DNA of 64,000 nt from the NCBI RefSeq assembly GCF_964204645.1, contig NC_134033.1:6544231-6608230 (forward strand). The letters run 5' to 3'. This document shows, piece after piece, positions 35,001-43,688 of this stretch. The stretch comes from Tubulanus polymorphus. Its lineage: Eukaryota; Nemertea; Palaeonemertea; Tubulaniformes; Tubulanidae. The notes below the pieces were generated by a model. It did not search any database, was not told where the DNA came from, and worked only from the letters and a program-made list of their open reading frames with translations. The position numbers were made by a program, and so were the translations under genes. How positions within the stretch are numbered: position 1 is the first letter of the stretch; every line of letters starts with the position of its first letter.

Positions 35001-37118
35001 TACCTTATTGCCCAGAACATTTAACTGTAGATGATAGTTATTTAAGTGAATACCAGAAGAAAATAAAACCGAAAGATCATGTTTTTACTGAAAAATTAAT
35101 ACTTACTCAAAATAATAAATACAATTATATTGTTCATTATAGAATGTTAAAATTTTATCTAAAGCAAGGAATGAAATTAAAGAAAGTACATAGATATATT
35201 GAATTTAATCAATCGAAGTGGTTAGAAAAATATATAGATTTCAATACTCAACAGAGAACAATATCAAAAACAGATTTTGAGAAGGATTTTTTTAAATTGA
35301 TGAACAATAGTTTTTATGGTAAAACATGTGAAAATATTAGAAATAGAAATGATATTGAATTAGTGAATAATTATGAACGATTGAGACACCTACAATCAAG
35401 TCCTAGACATTTAGGAAATAAAAGATTTGAAGATTATTTAACAGCAGTAAAATTAAAAAGAACGTCAATGAAATTTAATAAACCAATATTTATAGGTTCA
35501 ACAGTTTTAGAAATATCAAAATTATTAATGTATGATTTTTATTACAATGTATTACAACCATTGTTTGGGGAAAAACATATAGAAATTCTATACTTCGATT
35601 CTGTAACAGCTGACACCCCAATATTATTAAAATAGAATAACCAAATATTAATTAGAAGAATTTCAGAAATAATTCCTAATCAAAATAAATCTTATATTTC
35701 ATATGGTGAAAAAGAACTAATACAAATAAATGGTTTAATAGATGTTTGGACAAGAAATGGATGGAAAAAATTAAAGAATATTATTAGACATAAAACAAAT
35801 AAGAAAATCTATAGAGTTAGAACTAAATTAGGATTTGTAGATGTTACTGAAGACCACAGTTTAATTAAACGAAATGGTGATGAAATAAAACCAACTGATA
35901 TAAAAATTGGAGATGAATTATTACATAAAAGATTTTTCCCAAGAATGAATCATATGTCATTTGATGAAATAATTGATAATATTTATAATATAGAACCCGA
36001 AACATTGGAAGAAAAAGAATATTTTATCAAAGGATTTTTCATGGGTGATGGTTCAGCAGGTGTGTATAAATATGTTTGGGGTAATAAATATTGTTGGTAT
36101 TTATGCAATCAAGACTTAAAATTATTAGAAAGAATTAAGAAATTCTGTGAAGAAGTTTATTCACATAAAACATTTAGAATCATGGATGTTATGAAATCAT
36201 CCGCGGTTTATAGAATACTTATAAATAATCCTAAAGATTTTGCTATAAAATATAATGATGAATTCTATATTCATGCAATAGTGAAAAGTAATACTTCAAC
36301 TAAAGAAAAAATAGTACCAGATTATATTTTAAATTCAGAATATAATCTTAGAAAATGGTTCTTCATTGGGTTCTACGCAGCCGATGGTACTAAAAAATTT
36401 ATAAAGGATAAAACGATAACCTTTGCACAGAAAGGAAAATGTGCAATAAGTGGGTTAAATGTGTTATGCAGTTCATTAGGATTTAATATGAATATAGAAT
36501 TAATTAAATCTAAACCAAATTGTTTTAATTTAAGGCATGTAGAAAAAGAATTAACAGAAGAAGTTAAAGATTTATTTGAAATATATAACCCAACTGACTA
36601 TGTTTATGATTTATCAACAGATGATGGAACATTCAATTCTGGGTTCCCATTAATCCAAAAAAATACTGACAGTTACATACTAAAAATCAAGACAAATGAT
36701 ATAACAAAAGACTTAAAAACATTGAAACATTATTTCGACTTTGGCAATTACCCCAAAGATCATGAATTGTTTAGTAATGATAATAAAAAGATTCCTGGGA
36801 AGTTTAAAGATGAATTAGGAGGTGATGAAATGATTGAATTTGTTGGGATAAGAAGTAAAATGTATAGTTATAGAACAAAAGATCATGAAGCTAAAAAGTT
36901 AAAGAATAACAAAACATGTGGTTGATAAACATATAGAATTTCAAGATTATATAAAGTGTTTATATAAATCAATTGTAATGAAACATAAAATGAATTGTTT
37001 AAGATCAGTAGATCACGAGATGTACATTAATGAAGTTGAAAAAACTAGTTTAAATCCATTTGATGATAAAAGGCATATTTTAGATGATGGTATAAAAACA
37101 TTACCTTATGGCCATTAA
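32045..37118 (+). pseudogene. polB: Protein-primed type B DNA polymerase with intein, disrupted
   Basis: Replicates the element. One reading frame runs 32045-36925, interrupted by TAA at 32882, TAA at 34415 and TAG at 35633 (inside the intein); a shift near 36905-36918 moves the C-terminal ~65 codons to another frame ending at 37118. In order: two C2H2-like fingers (CQYCKKYI, CEVCNEFI), an N-terminal NEDNKCFLWSI region, ExoI (YGDFESLN, ~33530), an endonuclease-VII-like finger (CCYCEKRF, DHNHLNSNYRGAAH), ExoII (HNLSGYDTHL), ExoIII (YLKSDVMILAD), motif A (YIDANNLYGWAM, ~34800), motif B (KLMNNSFYGK, ~35295) and motif C split by the intein after YFD. The start lies in the TIR. The first stop could instead separate a finger protein from the polymerase. 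Confidence 0.92.
35600..36664 (+). other. Intein with LAGLIDADG homing endonuclease in PolB motif C
   Basis: 1065 bp (355 codons) inserted between YFD (35591-35599) and TDSYIL (from 36665), the catalytic YxDTDS site of type B polymerases. It begins SVTADTPIL (block A, Ser1), has TEDH at 35846-35857 (block B, TxxH), two dodecapeptides (KGFFMGDG near 36035 and IGFYAADG near 36370) and ends FPLIQKN before Thr+1. The usual penultimate His is Lys here. One TAG at 35633 interrupts it; the remainder is open. The same insertion site is used by PolB inteins of archaea and of some giant viruses. The endonuclease would spread the intein into empty alleles. Confidence 0.93.
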
Positions 37119-38416
37119 AACATAAAATCAATATCATCAAACTCGAAATCACTATTGTCTTCTTCATTTTCATTTAATTGTTCAGGTTCTTCTTCCATTC
37201 CATTTTTCTCATTTAAATAAAGTTCTATCTTGTTCCACATTTCATCTCGCTCTCTTTGTTTCTTTTTGTTTGTTAATTCATCAAATGGAATTATAATATC
37301 TAGGTTTAAATAATTTACAATCTTATTTAAAAAGAATTCATAATTTATTGAATCTGTTATTCTATTTTCCAAATGATACATTAATATTTGTTTGAATATT
37401 TTTTTTATATTTTTCATATCTTCTTCTGTTAATTTAGGTTTTTCATAATAATCGTTAAATAATAAATATAAATACATTTTCTTTTCTTTTGTGTTAAATG
37501 TTGGTGGAATAATTGTTTTTATAATATCTTTTTTAGTTATTTCACCATTTTTATTTTCTATTATTTTCATTTTTTCAAGCCATTGCATATATTCTGGTGT
37601 ATGATCTTCTATAGAAAATATTTTAAAAATTTCATCAAGATAATTTAATTTTGGATCTATAAGAAAATTTCTAGTTTTTTCTTCATCCCATAAATTCTTT
37701 TGCCATCCACAATCAACACAAAATAACACAGTACCTTCTTGTCTTAAGGTCGCATAACTACATTGTGGACATTTTCGTTTATAATTTATTGGTAATAGAT
37801 CTTCATTAAGCTCTTGGTATTTTCTTACGTTTTCTTTATGTTTTATTGTTCTATTATGTAGATTTGAATTACTTGTTGTAATAATCAATTTACAATATTT
37901 ACAATAATATGTTTTTCTTGTTAATTCATTATATTGTTTTTCTAACTTTTCAACTGTTTCTTCATTATCTGGTAACGTTTTCTCATATTTTATTTTTTCT
38001 AATAAATTATTTTTTCTTTCATTGAATTCAGTTTCAAATTTATTAGAAATTTTATCTATATGTGCTTTACGAAATTGATGATTCTCCCAATCTTCTTTAT
38101 TATCAGGGATGTATTTCATTTGACAAGGCTCGCAGAAATGATTTTTTATTTTATCCTTATCATAAAATAAGGAAGGTCTTTTCCAAATAACTTCAGGTTC
38201 AACTTCAGCAGAATTACTATCAACATTAGCCATTGCGCCATTAATTCTACACTTCTCTGAATGTTTTTTAACATAATTTCTTGAGAATAATTGATTACAT
38301 TTTGGACAGTTTATTTTAGGGGGTTTATAATTTTCATTATGTTTTTTCATATGTCGAGCCTTATTACTTTTTCTTAGAAGTTCACCACAAATTTCACATG
38401 CTATCTTCTCTTCCAT
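37115..38416 (-). CDS. VLTF3-like zinc-finger transcription factor (candidate)
   Basis: 433 aa, convergent with PolB. N-terminal C2H2-like fingers (CEICGELL, CPKCNQLF, CEPCQMKY, CKYCKLII) are of the same style as those at the PolB N-terminus. A zinc ribbon (CPQCSYATL, then CVDCGW) lies around residues 220-240. The following helical part (YMQWLEKMK, IIPPTFNTKE, FFLNKIVNYLNL) has the layout of poxvirus VLTF3/A1L proteins, which are found in NCLDVs and some Polinton-like viruses. The C-terminus is acidic. It would activate late viral genes, which fits the TAAATG promoters. Without a profile search the assignment is moderate; a generic Zn-finger protein is the alternative. Intact. Confidence 0.55.
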   Translation of the reverse strand: MEEKIACEICGELLRKSNKARHMKKHNENYKPPKINCPKCNQLFSRNYVKKHSEKCRINGAMANVDSNSAEVEPEVIWKRPSLFYDKDKIKNHFCEPCQMKYIPDNKEDWENHQFRKAHIDKISNKFETEFNERKNNLLEKIKYEKTLPDNEETVEKLEKQYNELTRKTYYCKYCKLIITTSNSNLHNRTIKHKENVRKYQELNEDLLPINYKRKCPQCSYATLRQEGTVLFCVDCGWQKNLWDEEKTRNFLIDPKLNYLDEIFKIFSIEDHTPEYMQWLEKMKIIENKNGEITKKDIIKTIIPPTFNTKEKKMYLYLLFNDYYEKPKLTEEDMKNIKKIFKQILMYHLENRITDSINYEFFLNKIVNYLNLDIIIPFDELTNKKKQRERDEMWNKIELYLNEKNGMEEEPEQLNENEEDNSDFEFDDIDFMF

Positions 38417-38484
38417 TTATTTAGGAAAAATTTTATTAAAATTAATTTTTAGTGATGAGTGTAATTTTTTTATGTTATAAATAA

Positions 38485-39242
38485 ATGGTGGAATTAAAAG
38501 AATATAGAATATATGTTGATTCTAGAAAACTTACAAATTATAAATCACATAATTTACTAGTACAATTAGATAGAGAATTTAAGAATTGTGTAGATTTAAA
38601 ATTAGTAAATATAAGTTTATGTAATTCTTTTTACAATGTATCGGATAAAACTCTTGAACATAGAGTCTTTTTAATTCATATTAGAAATATAAATGAATGG
38701 TTTCATCTATTTTTAAAACCAGGGTTATATAATTTAGAAACATTAGCCCAAGAAATTAATCGGAGAGCACGATTAAAACTTGGAAAAGATGATAAATTTT
38801 TAATTAAATTTAGTAAAAGTGATAGTTCTGATAAAATTAAAATAAAGTTAGATGATGAAAACAAACATGCATTTATGGTAAAAAAACCTATAGCTAAATT
38901 GCTAGGAATTGAACCAGATGTTGTTACAGGAAACGTAGACGGTAATTCAAATATAATACCTTTTACACACTTTTATATTTATTGCAATTTAATCGATCCT
39001 ACAAAAACATTTGAAGCTACTAAAGATAAAACTTGTAATTCTAGTATACTAAATATTTTACCAATAAAAATGTTAAACAATTTGGAACTCAAATAAATTA
39101 TAATTTAACAGAATGTGATTTTAAACCTTGCATTCCTAAATTTAATAATTTTAGATTAGAAATTAGAAATCATAATGGATACTTAATTGATTTAAATAAC
39201 TTTCCTGTGATATATGAATTAGTTATAAGATGTAAAGAGTAA
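38485..39242 (+). pseudogene. Minor capsid (penton-like) protein, one frameshift
   Basis: Starts at TAAATAAATG. The frame is open to a stop at 39096, but from about 39075 a neighbouring frame carries the end of the protein (FRLEIRNHNG, then FPVIYELVIR) to a stop at 39242, so one indel lies near 39060-39080. The total would be about 250 codons. The pattern (VDSR at the start; NG-DLNNFPV-EL at the end) fits the single-jelly-roll penton proteins of Polintons, which close the capsid vertices. A second, more decayed copy is at 1090-1595. The assignment rests on remembered family pattern and genomic position. Confidence 0.65.
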
Positions 39243-39318
39243 TTTTTTTATTATATAAATAAATATAATTGTTGGACCGAGTATATGTTTTGGATTTGAT
39301 TTTAAACGTGAGAAAGAA

Positions 39319-39615
39319 ATGAAATTTAACATGAATGATGTAATTACACATATAAAAAATGTTGTATTTTCTAATGAAACAACATTTGAGTATGAAACAA
39401 CAATAGATAAAGAAACTTTAAATGTAGAAAAGATTACTAATTTAATTAGAGAATCTTTAAGATTTTATGAATTAGATGAAGATTTTATAATCGATGATAT
39501 TAAAAAAATAATAATTGAAATATATACAAATGAAACTAGTAATGAAATAAATGTTGAAATAATCATAAATAAGATAACTAAATATTTTGATGATAGTAAT
39601 TTTTTTGATAAATAA
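39319..39615 (+). CDS. Polinton protein of unknown function, 98 aa
   Basis: Acidic, probably helical protein. The C-terminal half recurs in the fragment at 940-1085 with conservative changes. It is the one gene whose first ATG lacks the TAAATG motif: a T-run and TATAAATAAAT lie about 75 bp upstream, and the reading frame is open from there but has no ATG. The original start may therefore have been lost by a small deletion near 39262-39272, or translation begins at 39319. It ends one base before the next ATG. Confidence 0.6.
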   Translation: MKFNMNDVITHIKNVVFSNETTFEYETTIDKETLNVEKITNLIRESLRFYELDEDFIIDDIKKIIIEIYTNETSNEINVEIIINKITKYFDDSNFFDK

Positions 39616-39837
39616 ATGAGCGATAATAAGTGGATAATAACTGGATTATATAATGGCGCATTACTATCAGTTGGAACTGTTGGTTATTCAATGGTATTAA
39701 AAAAAGTATTCAAAATGGGAAGTGTTAATGTTGACAGATTTGATATCAATGATATTTTGAAATTAACATTAGCAGTTACTTTATCTAATTTAACTATTGA
39801 TTATTTGGAAAAACAAAAATATATTCCTCCCATATAA
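39616..39837 (+). CDS. Small membrane protein, 73 aa
   Basis: Starts directly after the stop of the preceding gene, at ATAAATAAATG with a T-run. Hydrophobic segments at about residues 7-28 and 47-60, with a short basic loop (KKVFKMG). Almost identical at protein level to 718-939, with mostly silent DNA differences, so it was under selection. Such small membrane proteins are common in Polintons and may be virion or membrane-lysis proteins; no proof here. Confidence 0.8.
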   Translation: MSDNKWIITGLYNGALLSVGTVGYSMVLKKVFKMGSVNVDRFDINDILKLTLAVTLSNLTIDYLEKQKYIPPI

Positions 39838-39861
39838 ATGCATAATTTTTTTGTTAAATAA

Positions 39862-40284
39862 ATGGCTTCTGCAATTATAACTATTATAGGATCAGCAATT
39901 GTTAACGCTTTAGCATTTACTGGTGGTGGTTATTTATTTAAACATATTGATAAAAATAGTTCATTAGGAGAACAAAGAAGACATAACTTAGCGTTAGAGA
40001 AATACAATAAAGCTGCAGAAGAATATAGAGAAAAGAGACAAAACTATATGGATTACATCAATAAAGAATTATATGATCAGAAGATTTCACATAGAGATTT
40101 TCAATCAGTTGATGATGCAATGAGTTTATATAACGCAGTAACCAATAAAGAAAAATTACATCTATACAAACCTAAATTATCAGATTATTATACCCCAAGT
40201 AAAGAACAACAGAAATATGAAATAATATGGATTTTAGGTGGAACTGTTATTGTTATATTTGTTGCTTATAAGTTTACTAATTAG
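39862..40284 (+). CDS. Conserved Polinton membrane protein, 140 aa
   Basis: Preceded by T-run plus TTAAATAAATG. N-terminal hydrophobic stretch (IITIIGSAIVNALAFTGGGYLF), a charged helical middle (LALEKYNKAAEEYREKR) with the pattern KPKLSDYYTPS, and a C-terminal membrane segment (IIWILGGTVIVIFVAYKF). I recognise this pattern (helical A-E-KR-K-F-NK, LSDFYHPS-like motif) from Polinton proteins of other animals, where it has no established function. A broken copy lies at 256-694. Confidence 0.8.
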   Translation: MASAIITIIGSAIVNALAFTGGGYLFKHIDKNSSLGEQRRHNLALEKYNKAAEEYREKRQNYMDYINKELYDQKISHRDFQSVDDAMSLYNAVTNKEKLHLYKPKLSDYYTPSKEQQKYEIIWILGGTVIVIFVAYKFTN

Positions 40285-40303
40285 TAATTTTTAATCTAAA
40301 TAA

Positions 40304-40738
40304 ATGGAAGATAAAGTTGATAGTATTGATATTATTCCTCATGATATAAATAAAACTAAATTAAAAACATATTTAGAAAAACAAATATTAGAATTTGAAA
40401 GTGACTTAAAGATAAAAAAGAAAAAATATTTAAAAAGTAAAATTATATATTATCTTATTATTAGTGGTTCGGTTACAATTAGTTCTGTAATAACATTTCT
40501 AGCAATATTCAGTCCATTAACACCTTTAGCTATATCAATTGGTGTATTAGGATTAAGTTCAAGTGTTTTAACCGGTATAAGTTCAAAATTAAATATAAAA
40601 AGTAATAAAGAAAAAATCAAAACTAATATAAAAGAAATTAATAAATTAAAGAACACACTAGATTATATAATAAGTTTAAATGGTCATATAACAGTTGAAG
40701 AACAAGATAAATTATTAAAAGAATTAATAAATTATTAA
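40304..40738 (+). CDS. Membrane protein of unknown function, 144 aa
   Basis: Starts at CTAAATAAATG. A basic helical N-terminal part is followed by two adjacent hydrophobic segments (about residues 47-90, including ISSVITFLAIF and ISIGVLGLSS) and a basic coiled C-terminal part. No family recognised. The fragment at 1-260 keeps only the first codons of this gene because of a deletion. Confidence 0.75.
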   Translation: MEDKVDSIDIIPHDINKTKLKTYLEKQILEFESDLKIKKKKYLKSKIIYYLIISGSVTISSVITFLAIFSPLTPLAISIGVLGLSSSVLTGISSKLNIKSNKEKIKTNIKEINKLKNTLDYIISLNGHITVEEQDKLLKELINY

Positions 40739-40754
40739 TTTTTTAATTATATAA

Positions 40755-42170
40755 ATGGTAGATAGTTTTCCAAAAGCTTTCCAATATAATAAATCAATTA
40801 AATATAATATTCCAGCAATAGATTTTAATAAAGATATTACATATAGAAATGAAGTTTTAGATTCATTAACTAATTTAGAAATTTATGTTACTGAAACTAA
40901 TAATTTTAATGCAAAGATGGAAAATATATTTCATGTATATTTAATTAATTTTAAAAAATTGAAAGATGAAAAACAATGGTTATTAAAATCTAATATGAAG
41001 TATTGGCAGAACCAATTAAATTTTGCTGTTTATTGTGCAACAACAGGATGTGGAATTAGTTGGAATGATCATTTGAATAATTCTAAATATAAACTAATTC
41101 AAAGTTTATTTAGATTTCATACATACTTTCAAATCAGAATAATATTAAATGAATTAGAGTGCGCTTTACCAGGATCTAGGTATTTTAAAGAATTAGATAA
41201 TAATATTAATTTATCAAAGTTTTATAAAATTTGTAATGAATTTAATATAGATATAAATAATTCTGATTTTAGAATAAAAATTGGAACAATAAGATCACTT
41301 CCTTGCCCTAGAAAGATTGCAGAATATTGTGCACTTCCCATACCATCTAATAGTTTTTATAATATCTATAATAAAAAATTAGGTTATGGTAAAATAGAAA
41401 CAAAGGATTTAGAAACATTAAATTTCAATAAATTACCGAAATTTTATGATAATTTAAAACAAGAAAACAATAATGGTTGGGTTTATTTTATTTTAGAAAA
41501 TAGTGAAGGTTTTACAAAATCAGGTATAGAAAGAATAAATCAATCTATTAGAACTTATTTAATATGTATTCTAGGATCACAAGTTGAAACAAGATCCCCG
41601 ATAATTGGAAATTTGAATACATCATTCGATACACAAAAACAGTTTAAAGTTTTATTTGAAGATTCAATTCATAATGATAAAAATAGATCGATTCCAGAAA
41701 ACGTTATAAGATATCAAAATTATTTAGATAAATCTCATGTAAGACTAAATTATTGTATAGGCCCTAATCTATTAATTATTTCTAATGATTTAGTATTAAA
41801 GATGGGAAATATAATTGGTTATAATAATCTAATTAAAACTGCAACAATAAATAATTCATTTGGGTTAAATGATATAAATAAAAAGATTATTACTGCTCCA
41901 AAATTAATAGAAGGTGAAAAAAATAAAAAACACATTCAATCAACAGAAACTAAAACTAAGAATATTAAATTGGTTAATGATTCCAAAATAAAAGATTACA
42001 ATACATCAGAAAATGGTGCCGTACGGCACCCACACGGTGATAATAGAACTGATATTATTCAACATGATATAATTAAACAATATGATGATAATAAATCCCA
42101 TGAAAATACTAAATTAGCTATAACTTGTATAGGAATTGTAATCGGAGGAATATTATATTTTAAATTTTAA
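40755..42170 (+). CDS. Conserved ~470-aa Polinton protein with C-terminal anchor
   Basis: Starts at TATATAAATG with a T-run. The central region (YWQNQLNFAVYCATTGCGISW, FRFHTYFQIR, WVYFILENSEGFTKSG, RTYLICILGSQ, DTQKQFKVLFEDSI) is a pattern I recall from Polinton-encoded proteins of many animals. The function is not known to me. A low-complexity charged stretch follows (about residues 395-450), then a terminal membrane helix (LAITCIGIVIGGILYF). It lies among membrane proteins and capsid genes, so a virion role is plausible. No protease or nuclease motif seen. Confidence 0.8.
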   Translation: MVDSFPKAFQYNKSIKYNIPAIDFNKDITYRNEVLDSLTNLEIYVTETNNFNAKMENIFHVYLINFKKLKDEKQWLLKSNMKYWQNQLNFAVYCATTGCGISWNDHLNNSKYKLIQSLFRFHTYFQIRIILNELECALPGSRYFKELDNNINLSKFYKICNEFNIDINNSDFRIKIGTIRSLPCPRKIAEYCALPIPSNSFYNIYNKKLGYGKIETKDLETLNFNKLPKFYDNLKQENNNGWVYFILENSEGFTKSGIERINQSIRTYLICILGSQVETRSPIIGNLNTSFDTQKQFKVLFEDSIHNDKNRSIPENVIRYQNYLDKSHVRLNYCIGPNLLIISNDLVLKMGNIIGYNNLIKTATINNSFGLNDINKKIITAPKLIEGEKNKKHIQSTETKTKNIKLVNDSKIKDYNTSENGAVRHPHGDNRTDIIQHDIIKQYDDNKSHENTKLAITCIGIVIGGILYFKF

Positions 42171-42186
42171 TTTTTTTATTATGTAA

Positions 42187-43647
42187 ATGGATGTAGAAGG
42201 TGGAGAAGATTATGAAATGGGAGAAATGGGAAATGATAATGAAGGATATATTGATGATGATTATAATGATGCAGAAACTAATATTGATAATGATGATGAA
42301 TCAGCATATAATTCTAATTTAGCAGATAGTGGTTCTAAAGGTCAATCAACAGATGAATTTGATAGAAGAACTAGATCGAGAATAAATCCTGAAAATGAAA
42401 ATCCAGATTTAGTAAAACAAAATTTAGAATATAATGAATATATTTATAATTTCAAACCTATATTTGAAAAATCTGGATATAATATCAATGCTAGAGGCGC
42501 CAGACTTTTAGTACAAGAATTAAAATCTTTAGATGGTGAATATTATTATCATTTGAAAGATGATTATTATATTGATATCTCTTATAAAAAACAAAACAAA
42601 ATATTAGCAGAATCAACTTTGCTTAAGTTAGACCTATCTAGAATTAAAAGAATAAGAAATAGTAATGAACCAGAAGATGTAACACAAGAAGAAATTATTA
42701 AAAATGAAAGAGTATTTAAACAAAGAATTAATGAATTATTTGAAACAATCGATAATAATTTAGAACCAGAAACAAGTTCTCAACAGAATATAACTTCCAA
42801 AACTAGTAAACTTAAATCAAATAAAGTTCCAATTGAAAAACTTTTACCGAATGGGTTACTTGATGCAACAGATCAAGAATTAGAAGATTTAGATATATTT
42901 TCTGATAAAGCAATTAGAGAAATTATTAGTATAAGACTTGCATCTGATAAAATTGCGCATGATAAAAGTATAAGAGATTTTAAGATTAGAACTTTAGAAA
43001 AAGAATTAACTGATAAAAATAAAGAAATAGAACAATTAAAATTAGATAGAGATAATAAAGTAATTGAAGAAATTGAATTTAAAAAAAGAAATGCATATTT
43101 AGAAAAAGAAATTGATGATTTAGAATATAACATAGAATTACAAAAAGAAGAAATTAAATCATTATTTAAATCATATGATTATAATATTGATAGATTAAAA
43201 GATGTTTTTAAAAGATATCTAATAAAACCAGATTCTAGAATATCATTAAAAGATAGAATAAAATTGTTATTTAAATTAGAAGGAATAACAATTCTTTCAA
43301 TTCTAACAGGTGTAACTATGTTATTTACAACAATAGGTTTAGCTATATCAAATGCTTTGAAATCTACTCCTACTCCCAATAAACCAGATAAACCCCCGAA
43401 TGATAATAATTCTATACAAGATAAAGTTAAAGATGGTTTAAAGAAATTAGCAAAATATTTATGGGAACTATCAAAGAAATCTGCTGCAGCACTACCAGGA
43501 GTTATTGCATCAATTGTTGGTTTTGTTTTAAAATCTGCAGGAAACATTATTAACTTTGCTGCTGAACATATTATTTTATTTTTAATTACAGTTGTAAGTG
43601 CTATTATTTTTGGGTTAGTAAATATGATATCAAAAAATATCAAGTAA
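42187..43647 (+). CDS. Acidic coiled-coil membrane protein, 486 aa
   Basis: Starts at TTATGTAAATG after a T-run. An acidic, disordered first ~75 residues; a globular part (residues 85-150); then a long coiled coil (about 250-320, LEKELTDKNKEIEQLKLDR); then a hydrophobic stretch (IAISN-like, about 370-392); a Pro-rich linker (TPTPNKPDKPP); and a final amphipathic/hydrophobic region (about 425-480). No family recognised. The layout suits a virion-associated or membrane-anchored structural protein. Confidence 0.75.
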   Translation: MDVEGGEDYEMGEMGNDNEGYIDDDYNDAETNIDNDDESAYNSNLADSGSKGQSTDEFDRRTRSRINPENENPDLVKQNLEYNEYIYNFKPIFEKSGYNINARGARLLVQELKSLDGEYYYHLKDDYYIDISYKKQNKILAESTLLKLDLSRIKRIRNSNEPEDVTQEEIIKNERVFKQRINELFETIDNNLEPETSSQQNITSKTSKLKSNKVPIEKLLPNGLLDATDQELEDLDIFSDKAIREIISIRLASDKIAHDKSIRDFKIRTLEKELTDKNKEIEQLKLDRDNKVIEEIEFKKRNAYLEKEIDDLEYNIELQKEEIKSLFKSYDYNIDRLKDVFKRYLIKPDSRISLKDRIKLLFKLEGITILSILTGVTMLFTTIGLAISNALKSTPTPNKPDKPPNDNNSIQDKVKDGLKKLAKYLWELSKKSAAALPGVIASIVGFVLKSAGNIINFAAEHIILFLITVVSAIIFGLVNMISKNIK

Positions 43648-43688
43648 ACCATGATTAAAAATAAATAATTAATTTTTTTGTTAAATAA

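Noticed and set aside
32045..36925. Alternative genetic code (TAA/TAG read as Gln) for the polymerase
   Set aside because: Other genes of the element end at TAA or TAG at expected positions, and only this gene has internal stops; decay is simpler. Kept as an open alternative in the findings.
40755..42170. Reading the 471-aa protein as the missing capsid protease
   Set aside because: No His/Asp/Cys triad pattern could be placed; the conserved segments fit the unassigned Polinton protein instead.
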